From: an uncultured Muribaculaceae bacterium
GTDB taxonomy: Bacteria; Bacteroidota; Bacteroidia; Bacteroidales; Muribaculaceae
DNA length: 8,842 nucleotides
Assembly (NCBI GenBank): GCA_910583675.1
Contig: CAJTYH010000067.1
Span: 1 to 8,842, forward strand
Reading direction: 5' to 3'
The notes beneath the pieces are model-generated. The model was not told the DNA's origin, did not search any database, and saw only the letters and a list, made by a program, of their open reading frames with translations. This document shows positions 1 through 6,559 of this stretch, in pieces (position 1 is the first letter of the stretch; every line of letters begins with the position of its first letter). Made by a program: the position numbers and the translations under genes.

Positions 1-1
1 T

Positions 2-39
2 AAATATGTTTTACAGCATATTTTTTAACGCTTAAAAAA
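2..39. other. AT-rich overlapping hairpins at the left edge
   Basis: Two overlapping inverted repeats are visible. AAATATG (2-8) pairs with CATATTT (17-23), and TTTTTTAA (21-28) pairs with TTAAAAAA (32-39) around a 3-base loop. They could be the end of a terminator for a gene outside the window, but the stems are almost all A:T and weak. No coding sequence is seen in positions 1-184. Confidence 0.2.
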
Positions 40-77
40 TTAACGAACTATTGTAATTATGCAGACTAATTAAAATA

Positions 78-105
78 TTTGGGATAATCGCGTGTTATAT
101 ATTTT
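78..105 (+). promoter_or_regulatory. possible Bacteroidetes-type promoter for the potassium transporter gene
   Basis: TTTG at 78-81 is followed after 16 bases by TATATTTT (98-105), which matches TAnnTTTG except at the last base. The spacing is shorter than the usual 19-21 or so. Transcription would start near 112 and give a leader of about 70 bases. The match is imperfect and the surroundings are AT-rich, so a chance match is possible. Confidence 0.35.
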
Positions 106-184
106 AGTCGTGGATCTGTCATCATGTAGCTAAAATGTTATTTCTGTAGGTCTATCGAATAGTCTTGACGAAGCAATTGGATTT

Positions 185-1561
185 ATGAGAAAAATTGGAT
201 GGATTTTGCGTAGGATATTGCTGAAATTCAATCTTACCCGTTTGCTTACTTTCGGGTACAGATCTGACATTGCCGAACGCAACATCCTGGTAGGATATCT
301 TACCTATCTGATACTTGGATTCGCCTTTTTGATGTTGCCATGGGCCAATCGCACGGATCACTCCTGGATAGACAATCTGTTCACGGCGGCTTCAGCCATA
401 TCTACCACGGGGCTTGCCACGGTGGAGATCTCTGAGGCCTATACGTTGTTCGGTCAGTTCGTGATCCTGTTTTTGGTGCAGCTTGGAGCCATCGGTTATA
501 TGACGCTCAGTTCCTACATCCTGTTCCGGCTCACACATCATGCCACCAATTATACCGGCAAGGTAGTGAACGCTTCGATCGGAGTGCCATATGGGATGAG
601 GCTGCGCGACCTGATAAACAATGTGATTCATTTCACGGTCATATTCGAGCTGATAGGATTCGTCGCGTTCTACATTGTCTTCAGCCATTTGTCTATTGAT
701 ATGGCGGCATGGAAAGCGCTTTTTCTGGCTGTATCCTCCTTTGGCACTGCCGGGTTCAGCCCTTTCAAGGATTCCCTTTGCTTGTTTGACGACAATCTGG
801 CGGTAAACATCATCGTGGCGGTTCTGAGTTATGCAGGGGCGATGGGGTTCATAGTCATTACCGATCTTACAAACAAATTGAAAAGCCGAAGTTATGTGAT
901 TTCGTTTACCACGAAGGTGATATTGCTGATCACGGGTATTATGACAGTAGGTGGAACCTTGATTCTCGCACTTAGTCCCGGAGGAGTGGAAGGTCATGAC
1001 TTATGGGATAGGTTGCTGTATTCTTTCTTTCAGACAATGTCGGCCATGACAACTGTGGGCTTCAACACCATGGACATGTCTACGCTCAGGGTGGGGCCTA
1101 TATTGATATTCTCACTGATAATGTTCATTGGCGCGTCTCCATCCGGTACGGGCGGCGGTGTGAAATGCACTTCAGTTTCAGCCGTATGGGGTTTCATGGT
1201 GTCGCGTCTCGGTCTAAGGAAGGACGTTACGTTTCTCGGGCGCGTCATACCGATGTACAGGGTGGATTCGGCGCTGACCAATATAATCGTCTACGGTGCG
1301 GCGATATTCGTCGGTTGCCTTGTGCTGGCGTATTGCGAACCGTTCAAGCTGTCGCAGATCCTTTTTGAGGCTACCTCGGCAATCGGCACCGTGGGTCTGA
1401 GCACGGGGATCACTCCGGATCTGTCCGTAGCGGGTAAGTTCGTGATCATCGCTCTCATGTACATAGGCCGCGTAGGGGTGATCACATTCGGCTCAGCCCT
1501 TGTCATAAGCACCAAGGAGAAGCACTTTGGGAAAAGGCAGGAGTCTGATCTCGTGGCGTGA
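185..1561 (+). CDS. TrkH/KtrB-family potassium uptake channel subunit
   Basis: This is an inner-membrane ion-conducting subunit of a Trk/Ktr-type K+ (or Na+/K+) uptake system. The 458 residues show the four-repeat membrane-pore-membrane layout of the family. The selectivity-filter loops are STTGLA (73-78), FGTAGFS (186-192), TTVGFN (289-294) and GTVGLS (401-406), each with the expected glycine (76, 190, 292, 404). The glycine-rich constriction loop GASPSGTGGGVK lies at 316-327, and the conserved arginine of the last helix is in GRVG (R429). The length fits KtrB (about 450) better than E. coli TrkH (about 483). Such channels normally work with a cytoplasmic nucleotide-binding RCK ring (KtrA/TrkA), but no RCK gene lies in the window and the 184 upstream bases are non-coding. 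The start at 185 places the first hydrophobic segment near residues 36-52, as expected. The family is clear, whereas the Ktr versus Trk assignment and the ion preference are inferred. Confidence 0.93.
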   Translation: MRKIGWILRRILLKFNLTRLLTFGYRSDIAERNILVGYLTYLILGFAFLMLPWANRTDHSWIDNLFTAASAISTTGLATVEISEAYTLFGQFVILFLVQLGAIGYMTLSSYILFRLTHHATNYTGKVVNASIGVPYGMRLRDLINNVIHFTVIFELIGFVAFYIVFSHLSIDMAAWKALFLAVSSFGTAGFSPFKDSLCLFDDNLAVNIIVAVLSYAGAMGFIVITDLTNKLKSRSYVISFTTKVILLITGIMTVGGTLILALSPGGVEGHDLWDRLLYSFFQTMSAMTTVGFNTMDMSTLRVGPILIFSLIMFIGASPSGTGGGVKCTSVSAVWGFMVSRLGLRKDVTFLGRVIPMYRVDSALTNIIVYGAAIFVGCLVLAYCEPFKLSQILFEATSAIGTVGLSTGITPDLSVAGKFVIIALMYIGRVGVITFGSALVISTKEKHFGKRQESDLVA

Positions 1562-1610
1562 GGAGGTTGTCGCGTGGAGCTACTAATCATGTAGCAAGTA
1601 TGGAAAGGAA

Positions 1611-2462
1611 CTATTTTAATAAAGGAAATTCGGCTATTGATGAATAGGACTGATACTGTATCCACTCTGTAAGCCCGCTGTCTTTTTGAGGTCGGCCGAC
1701 TTGATAGGTTTCGCCACACCCGTTGAGGAGTATGTTTCCAGGTTCAAATGAAATTAAAGACCAATATATTCCACCATCGGGATTGAATGTGCAGGAATTA
1801 GGCTGGAATTTTGAGTTGTCTATTTTTAGATCGTTTTTAGTGAAAGCTAAGTTATCGGGCATGATGTACATTGTATATTCGCCGGTGTTCTGGTTCTTCA
1901 TCATGCGGATGTTCTGGAAAAATAACGTGCCCTTGTTGTTGTTCCTGGCTGCTGCCGCTCTTATGTATACCATGCTTGGATTGACCATATAAACGAACAT
2001 GTGACGATTGGTATTGATTTCGCATGCCGGTAAATCATCAATAACGCCATACATTACACCAAGACGCCATTCCTGCAGGCATTTGCCTACCTCGAACTTC
2101 GATGAGCATCGTTTCATCTCATACGGATTGGCCGTAGCAATATCCTCTATCTTTTCAAGGTCGAATCCATTTATATTCAGCATATCTCCGTTTCGCTGAA
2201 TGACCAAAGTCTCGATTTCTGTAGGAAAAGAGACTGTGCCGTCGGGGGCGAATACGGTTTTATGATGTACATTGGCGCTTGGCACCTCAAGGATTGCTTG
2301 CATTGTACTGTCTTTCTGAAAATACATGATGCAGACCGAGTCTGTAATGACGGCTTCTGCTGTGTTACTTGCGTATACACCTTTGTACTGGGCAAAATTT
2401 GTAGCTGCCGATGCAATGACAACCGATATGGCGCATATGATAATGGATAGAAACTTTTTCAT
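1611..2462 (-). CDS. secreted protein of unknown function with six cysteines
   Basis: I do not recognise a family. The 283-residue product begins with a clear Sec signal peptide: lysines at 2-3, a hydrophobic core at about 4-17, and a likely cleavage after ASA or ASAA near residues 19-20. There is no lipobox cysteine at the cleavage point, so a soluble periplasmic or secreted protein is more likely than a lipoprotein. The mature part has no further membrane segment and looks beta-rich, with many short alternating hydrophobic strands. It has cysteines at 44, 119, 128, 147, 224 and 249, enough for three disulfide bonds in the oxidising periplasm. The gene converges on the potassium transporter gene with a 49-bp gap and diverges from aspS, so it is probably transcribed alone. 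It looks more AT-rich than its neighbours by eye. The start is supported by the signal peptide and by a promoter-like box just upstream. The function is unknown. Confidence 0.82.
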   Translation of the reverse strand: MKKFLSIIICAISVVIASAATNFAQYKGVYASNTAEAVITDSVCIMYFQKDSTMQAILEVPSANVHHKTVFAPDGTVSFPTEIETLVIQRNGDMLNINGFDLEKIEDIATANPYEMKRCSSKFEVGKCLQEWRLGVMYGVIDDLPACEINTNRHMFVYMVNPSMVYIRAAAARNNNKGTLFFQNIRMMKNQNTGEYTMYIMPDNLAFTKNDLKIDNSKFQPNSCTFNPDGGIYWSLISFEPGNILLNGCGETYQVGRPQKDSGLTEWIQYQSYSSIAEFPLLK

Positions 2463-2487
2463 TTGTGGCGTGTGGATTTTTGATATG

Positions 2488-2495
2488 CGAAATTA
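2488..2495 (-). promoter_or_regulatory. possible -7 promoter element for the secreted-protein gene
   Basis: Read on the minus strand, TAATTTCG matches the Bacteroidetes -7 box TAnnTTTG with one mismatch. It lies about 25 bases before the ATG at 2462 and would give a leader of about 20 bases. No convincing TTTG -33 element is seen at the usual spacing, so the call is weak. Confidence 0.3.
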
Positions 2496-2640
2496 CTGAA
2501 TTTTTTGAGATTCCGCATACTGTCAATGTTTTTATTACTATTGTATAAAGTGTTAAATACGTTGAGAATAGCTCTTTTTTATATCCGTAGGCCGGATAAG
2601 TGCTACATGGGCGTTATAAACGACTTTGATAATCAGCCGA

Positions 2641-2672
2641 TTTGCACTAATAAGAAATAAATGCTAATTTTG
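2641..2672 (+). promoter_or_regulatory. Bacteroidetes-type primary sigma factor promoter of aspS
   Basis: TTTG (2641-2644) and TAATTTTG (2665-2672) match the two consensus elements exactly and are separated by 20 bases, the usual spacing. Transcription should start near 2679 and give a leader of about 70 bases before the aspS ATG. The rest of the divergent intergenic region (2463-2748) holds a 6-bp hairpin, TATCCG/CGGATA (2582-2598), and no coding sequence. Confidence 0.75.
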
Positions 2673-2748
2673 CGTGATAGTAGCTTTGGGCAGGTGCCTA
2701 AGGCTATAGACTCCAAATTGTTGAAACCAAAAAACACGAAATACAGCG

Positions 2749-4518
2749 ATGTACAGAACTAACACTTGCGGTGAACTCCGTATTGAAGATGCCGGAAAAG
2801 AGGTGACTCTGGCCGGATGGGTGCAACGCGTGCGTAAAATGGGAGGTATGACTTTCCTTGACTTGCGCGACCGTTACGGTATTACACAGATAGTATTCAA
2901 CAACGATACAGATGCCGCCCTGTGTGAGCAGGCCAACCATCTGGGTAGGGAATTCGTGGTGCAGGTCAAAGGAAAAGTGGCCGAGCGTACGGCCAAAAAT
3001 CCGAACTTGCCTACCGGCGACGTGGAAATCATAGCTACTTCGCTGAATGTCCTGAACCCGTCGGAGGTGCCTCCCTTCACCATAGAGGACGAAAGCGATG
3101 GTGGCGACGACCTGCGCATGAAGTATCGTTATCTTGACTTGCGCCGTAATCCGGTGCGCCGCAATCTGGAGCTGCGTCACCGGATGACCATGGAGGTGCG
3201 TCGTTACCTTGACTCCAAGGGATTCCTTGAGATAGAGACACCGATGCTTGTCGGTTCCACTCCGGAGGGCGCGCGTGACTTTGTTGTGCCTTCCCGAATG
3301 AATCCCGGCTGTTTCTATGCCCTTCCGCAGTCTCCGCAGACGCTTAAGCAGCTTCTTATGGTTTCCGGCATGGATCGGTATTTCCAGATCGTGAAATGTT
3401 TCCGCGACGAGGATCTGCGTGCAGACCGTCAGCCTGAGTTTACTCAGATCGACTGCGAGATGAGTTTCGTGGAGCAGGAAGATGTGATCAACCTTTTCGA
3501 GGGGATGGCAAAACATCTGTTCAAGGAATTGCGCGGTGTAGAGCTGTCGGAGCCGTTCGTGCGGATGCCGTGGAGCGATGCCATGAAATATTACGGCAGC
3601 GACAAACCCGACCTCCGTTTCGGCATGAGGTTTGTTGAGCTGATGGATATAATGAAAGGCTCGGGATTCGCAGTGTTTGACAATGCCGCATACATAGGAG
3701 GTATCTGTGCCAAGGGTGCAGCCGGCTATACCCGCAAGCAGCTTGACCAGTTGACCGACTTCGTGAAACGTCCGCAGATCGGTGCAAAGGGTATGGTATA
3801 TGCGCGTGTGGAGGCCGACGGCAGCGTTAAATCGTCGGTTGACAAGTTCTATTCGCAGGAAACACTCCAGAAGATGAAGGAGGCGTTTGCCGCCGAACCG
3901 GGCGACTTGATCCTTATACTGAGCGGCGATGATGCCATGAAGACCCGCAAGCAGCTTTGCGAGCTTCGTCTTGAAATGGGCAACCGCCTTGGCTTGCGTG
4001 ACAAGAACAAGTTCGCATGCCTCTGGGTGGTGGACTTCCCGATGTTCGAGTGGAGCGACGAGGAGCAGCGCCTTATGGCCATGCACCATCCGTTCACTCA
4101 TCCCAAGGATGAGGACATACCGATGCTTGACACGGATCCGGCCGCCGTGCGTGCCGACGCATACGACATGGTAGTGAATGGCGTTGAAGTAGGTGGCGGT
4201 TCTATCCGTATACATGACAGTGAGTTGCAGGCCAAGATGTTCGAGATCCTCGGGTTTACCCCGGAGAAGGCTCAGGAGCAGTTTGGCTTCCTTATGAATG
4301 CCTTCAAATTCGGTGCGCCTCCTCACGGTGGGCTTGCCTATGGGCTTGACCGTTGGGTTTCGCTTTTTGCCGGTCTTGACAGCATCCGTGACTGCATCGC
4401 TTTCCCGAAGAACAATTCCGGCCGCGACGTGATGCTTGAGGCTCCCGCTCCGCTTGACCAGAAGCAGCTTGACGAGCTTCAGCTTGAGCTTGCTCCGGTC
4501 GAGGACAAGAAAGCGTAA
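2749..4518 (+). CDS. aspS: aspartyl-tRNA synthetase
   Basis: This cytoplasmic class II synthetase attaches aspartate to tRNA-Asp using ATP. At 589 residues it has the usual length of the bacterial type. The N-terminal OB-fold anticodon-binding domain covers about residues 1-110. The catalytic core follows, with motif 2 starting at FRDEDLRADRQPEFTQID (F218, R219) and motif 3 GGLAYGLDRW (527-536) with the ATP-binding R535. The bacterial GAD insertion lies at about 290-410. In recalled alignments, the residues that separate discriminating enzymes from those that also charge tRNA-Asn are Leu30/Lys82 in E. coli and His31/Gly83 in Pseudomonas. Here I read Met31 and Lys83, which suggests an enzyme specific for tRNA-Asp; this is inference. 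The ATG at 2749 opens directly into the conserved start MYRTNTCGEL. No strong Shine-Dalgarno is visible, which is normal in this phylum. Confidence 0.98.
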   Translation: MYRTNTCGELRIEDAGKEVTLAGWVQRVRKMGGMTFLDLRDRYGITQIVFNNDTDAALCEQANHLGREFVVQVKGKVAERTAKNPNLPTGDVEIIATSLNVLNPSEVPPFTIEDESDGGDDLRMKYRYLDLRRNPVRRNLELRHRMTMEVRRYLDSKGFLEIETPMLVGSTPEGARDFVVPSRMNPGCFYALPQSPQTLKQLLMVSGMDRYFQIVKCFRDEDLRADRQPEFTQIDCEMSFVEQEDVINLFEGMAKHLFKELRGVELSEPFVRMPWSDAMKYYGSDKPDLRFGMRFVELMDIMKGSGFAVFDNAAYIGGICAKGAAGYTRKQLDQLTDFVKRPQIGAKGMVYARVEADGSVKSSVDKFYSQETLQKMKEAFAAEPGDLILILSGDDAMKTRKQLCELRLEMGNRLGLRDKNKFACLWVVDFPMFEWSDEEQRLMAMHHPFTHPKDEDIPMLDTDPAAVRADAYDMVVNGVEVGGGSIRIHDSELQAKMFEILGFTPEKAQEQFGFLMNAFKFGAPPHGGLAYGLDRWVSLFAGLDSIRDCIAFPKNNSGRDVMLEAPAPLDQKQLDELQLELAPVEDKKA

Positions 4519-4551
4519 TGCTGTAGGCATGACAATGTTTGTAGTTTTAAT

Positions 4552-4599
4552 TGTGAGGTGAAGTTGCCGGTTTAAATGGATCGGGCACTTTGCCTCACA
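4552..4599 (+). terminator. long hairpin between aspS and the NIF3-like gene, possible terminator or attenuator
   Basis: TGTGAGGTGAAGT (4552-4564) pairs with ACTTTGCCTCACA (4587-4599) over 13 bp, including two adjacent G.U pairs. After a single bulged T, GCC (4566-4568) pairs with GGC (4584-4586), closing a 15-base loop. The stem starts 34 bp after the aspS stop codon. The following TTATTTAT is only a broken T-tract, so termination may be partial and leave some read-through into the NIF3-like gene 19 bp downstream. A processing or stability element is an alternative. Confidence 0.5.
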
Positions 4600-4618
4600 T
4601 TATTTATGCCATTAGATT

Positions 4619-5404
4619 ATGAAGATCAAGGAGATTATAGCCGCCATAGAGGCATATGCACCCCCGTCGCTGCAGGAGGGGTATGACAATACGGGCTATC
4701 AGACGGGCAACCCCGAGGAGGAAGCCACCGGGGCGTTGTTGTGTGTGGATGTCACGGAGGATACGGTGCGGGAGGCTCTCGAAAAGGGGTGTAACCTGAT
4801 AATATCCCACCATCCATTGCTGTTCAGGGGGGTGAAATGTGTGATCGGGCGTGATCGTCCGGAACGTGTGCTGGCAGAGGCTATCCGGAGGGGGATCACG
4901 ATATATTCATCGCATACGGCCATGGATAGCGCCAATGGCGGTGTGTCGTGGCGCATGGCTGCATCGCTTGGCCTTGTCGGGGTGGAGGTGCTGGTGCCGT
5001 CCCGTGCCGGTGCGGATACGGGGCTGGGGGTTGTAGGCGACCTTCCGGAGGCTATGCCGATCGCGGACTTCCTGCCATTGGTCAAAGAAGCATTCGGATG
5101 TGAGGTGCTGAGGGTGTCGCGTTTCAGTGAGTTGCAGACTGTTCGCCGGGTAGCGCTTTGTGGGGGAGCGGCCGGGGAGTTCTTGCCGGAAGCCATCGCT
5201 TCCGGAGCGCAGGTGTATGTCACTGCAGACTGTAAGCTCAATCAGTTTCTGGATCATGCGGGCGATATAGTCCTGGTTGATGCAGGGCATTTTGAGACCG
5301 AGGAGTGTACAAAGCGGATTTTTTTCGACGTAATAACAGAAAAATTTCCTAACTTTGCAGTCTGTTATTCAGAGACTGAAAAAAATCCCATAATATATTT
5401 GTAA
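4619..5404 (+). CDS. NIF3/YbgI-family dinuclear metal-centre protein
   Basis: This is a member of the widespread NIF3-like family, which forms hexameric toroids with a two-metal site. Databases often label it GTP cyclohydrolase 1 type 2 homologue, but the cellular reaction is not settled. At 261 residues it is the short form, like E. coli YbgI, without the extra inserted domain found in longer homologues. The expected metal ligands are present by motif: H64 and H65 in SHHPLLF (63-69), D103 in SHTAMD (98-103), and H224 plus E228 in GHFETE (223-228), with the same H+4=E spacing as YbgI. The N-terminal MKIKEIIAAIEAYAPPSLQE supports the ATG at 4619. The gene lies 100 bp after aspS and its stop is 6 bp before the zinc-ribbon gene. 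Its final codons also appear to carry a promoter for that next gene. Family assignment is firm and function is open. Confidence 0.93.
   Translation: MKIKEIIAAIEAYAPPSLQEGYDNTGYQTGNPEEEATGALLCVDVTEDTVREALEKGCNLIISHHPLLFRGVKCVIGRDRPERVLAEAIRRGITIYSSHTAMDSANGGVSWRMAASLGLVGVEVLVPSRAGADTGLGVVGDLPEAMPIADFLPLVKEAFGCEVLRVSRFSELQTVRRVALCGGAAGEFLPEAIASGAQVYVTADCKLNQFLDHAGDIVLVDAGHFETEECTKRIFFDVITEKFPNFAVCYSETEKNPIIYL
5324..5357 (+). promoter_or_regulatory. promoter for the zinc-ribbon gene, embedded in the end of the NIF3-like gene
   Basis: TAACTTTG (5350-5357) is an exact TAnnTTTG -7 box. A T-run ending in TTCG (5324-5327) sits 22 bases upstream as a one-mismatch -33 element. Transcription would start near 5364 and give a leader of about 47 bases before the ATG at 5411. 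The element lies in codons 244-246 of the NIF3-like gene, so it is also under coding constraint. Confidence 0.55.
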
Positions 5405-5410
5405 GCAGAA

Positions 5411-6175
5411 ATGGCTAACGATAAAATCAAAACCGAGAACCTCTCTGTGGAGAGCCGCCTCCGCTCCCTCTATGAGCTTCAGACTATCCTCACTGAGATT
5501 GACCGTATCAAGATTATCCGCGGCGAGTTGCCTCTGGAGGTAAAGGATCTGGAGGATAACCTTGAAGGTCTTCGTACGCGTATCGCCAACTATACCGCTG
5601 AAATCGAAGAGTTCCGTGTGAGGCTTGCGCAGGAAAAGGAGAAGATTACAGACGCCCAGAATAAGATAGCGCGCTACAAGGAGCAGCTTGACAATGTGCG
5701 CAACAATCGTGAGTTTGACCTCCTTACAAAAGAGGTGGAGTTCCAGACACTTGAAATCGAGTTGTGCGAAAAGCATATAAATGAATATTCACGTCAGATC
5801 GAAAACAAGACAGCCGACATAGACGTGACCAAGGAGAAGATCACCGACAACGAACATATCCTTGCCGAGAAGAAAGCAGAACTGGAGGAGATCGTGACGG
5901 AAACACGTCAGGACGAGGAGCGCCTCCGTCAGCAGGCAAAGGATCTTGAGGCGCATATCGATGACGAGCGCACGTTGACGGCTTTCAAGCGCATCCGCAA
6001 GAATGCACGCAACGGTCTCGGTCTCGTATGCATACAGCGTAACGCCTGTGGCGGTTGCTTTAACCGCATCCCCCCGCAGAAGCAATTGGAGATAAGGATG
6101 CATAAGAAAATAATCGTGTGCGAATACTGCGGGCGTATTATAATAGATCCTGAGATTGCAGGTTTGCCGGAATAA
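5411..6175 (+). CDS. coiled-coil protein with C-terminal C4 zinc ribbon (DUF164/CT398 type)
   Basis: The 254 residues match the widespread family of long alpha-helical hairpins ending in a treble-cysteine zinc ribbon (zf-RING_7/C4-type, formerly DUF164). Residues about 12-190 are rich in charged heptads and should form the antiparallel coiled coil. The typical NNREFDLLTKE turn sits at 98-108. The ribbon ligands are C213 and C216 (CGGC) and C237 and C240 (CEYC). Relatives include Helicobacter HP0958/FlgZ, a chaperone-like partner of RpoN, and chlamydial CT398, but no function can be carried over safely to this bacterium. The gene follows the NIF3-like gene by 6 bp, an arrangement I recall as recurrent in several phyla, yet it also appears to have its own promoter. 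A strong terminator follows 76 bp after its stop codon. Confidence 0.92.
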   Translation: MANDKIKTENLSVESRLRSLYELQTILTEIDRIKIIRGELPLEVKDLEDNLEGLRTRIANYTAEIEEFRVRLAQEKEKITDAQNKIARYKEQLDNVRNNREFDLLTKEVEFQTLEIELCEKHINEYSRQIENKTADIDVTKEKITDNEHILAEKKAELEEIVTETRQDEERLRQQAKDLEAHIDDERTLTAFKRIRKNARNGLGLVCIQRNACGGCFNRIPPQKQLEIRMHKKIIVCEYCGRIIIDPEIAGLPE

Positions 6176-6251
6176 GTTTCTGGAAAATGCCCGAAGCCGA
6201 GGCGGCAGGGAACGTCCCTTGAAGTCTGGCTCTTTCGCCAATAGGAATATC

Positions 6252-6293
6252 CCCGTAGCGCCTTTAAGCAAGGATGCGCTACGGGATTTTTTT
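6252..6293 (+). terminator. strong intrinsic terminator after the zinc-ribbon gene
   Basis: CCCGTAGCGC (6252-6261) and GCGCTACGGG (6276-6285) form a perfect, GC-rich 10-bp stem. Inside the loop CTT/AAG can add three pairs. The stem is followed by A and seven T (6287-6293). It would end transcription from the NIF3-like and zinc-ribbon genes. The 76 bases between the stop codon and this stem can form other small hairpins, such as AGGGA/TCCCT around a 3-base loop (6209-6221 region). Confidence 0.88.
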
Positions 6294-6397
6294 GATCTTA
6301 ATTTTTGATTTTGTTGATGTATTGGTCTGAAATCTGTTTTTTAAGGGCATTTTGTCGTTTTTTTTGTCAATAGGCGGTCTCTTTGCTGTTTTTTTTC

Positions 6398-6405
6398 TAA
6401 TTTTG
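6398..6405 (+). promoter_or_regulatory. -7 promoter element upstream of spt
   Basis: TAATTTTG is an exact match to the -7 box and is followed by CA, as at other start regions in the window. The -33 side is poor: the nearest TTTG (6382-6385) leaves only 12 bases, well short of the usual 19-21, and the expected position holds no match. If the box is used, transcription starts near 6412 and gives a leader of about 148 bases. The T-rich stretch 6294-6397 holds nothing else I can identify. Confidence 0.45.
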
Positions 6406-6411
6406 CACTCT

Positions 6412-6559
6412 GTTTAAGCGACCCGTCCACCGGTTATGCGGAAACCCATCCGTTTGAAGTCAATCGCAAGTGGTAATGGATGTAAAAAAGAGTTATTGTT
6501 CCGCACATATATGTTTATGTTGGGTTTGCCGATAGGTAATTAAAAGTCTTAGAAAAAGT
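6412..6559 (+). promoter_or_regulatory. long 5' leader of spt with potential RNA structure
   Basis: TGCGGAA (6437-6443) can pair perfectly with TTCCGCA (6499-6505). Inside that enclosure two competing stems are possible: CATCC (6447-6451) with GGATG (6478-6482), or CCGTTTG (6450-6456) with CAAGTGG (6467-6473, two G.U pairs). They share bases, so the RNA could switch between them. The leader also contains an ATG at 6436 that opens 35 codons and ends at 6541-6543, 16 bases before the spt start. No known riboswitch was recognised, and the leader's existence depends on the promoter call. Confidence 0.3.

Noticed and set aside
121..1595. The 10-base repeat ATCATGTAGC at 121-130 and 1586-1595 flanking the potassium transporter gene
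   Set aside because: Exact 10-base repeats are expected many times by chance in a window of this size, and there are no other signs of insertion or site-specific recombination.
1579..1595. GCTAC/GTAGC hairpin between the potassium transporter gene and the secreted-protein gene, as a terminator
   Set aside because: The stem has only 5 bp, a 7-base loop and no T-tract on either strand.
1723..2450. Three plus-strand frames (1723-1992, 2008-2199, 2262-2450) within the secreted-protein gene
   Set aside because: They are short and overlap a gene on the other strand that has a signal peptide and a proper start. None has its own promoter or a recognisable motif.
2673..2748. T-box or other riboswitch in the aspS leader
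   Set aside because: The leader has about 70 bases, lacks the T-box sequence and antiterminator, and shows only a trivial GGCA/TGCC hairpin. T-box control is not typical of this phylum.
2704..4530. A 608-codon open frame on the minus strand covering all of aspS
   Set aside because: It is antisense to a complete, motif-rich aspS. Its translation is low-complexity and rich in His, Arg and Leu, as expected from a mirrored GC-biased codon pattern, and it shows no family motifs.
4699..5290. Minus-strand frames of 127 and 180 codons inside the NIF3-like gene
   Set aside because: They are antisense shadows of a gene with intact metal-binding motifs and have no motif or promoter of their own.
6176..6293. 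RNase P RNA downstream of the zinc-ribbon gene, by analogy with other phyla
   Set aside because: The stretch is far too short and lacks the conserved RNase P core motifs; only a 3' UTR and a terminator are visible.
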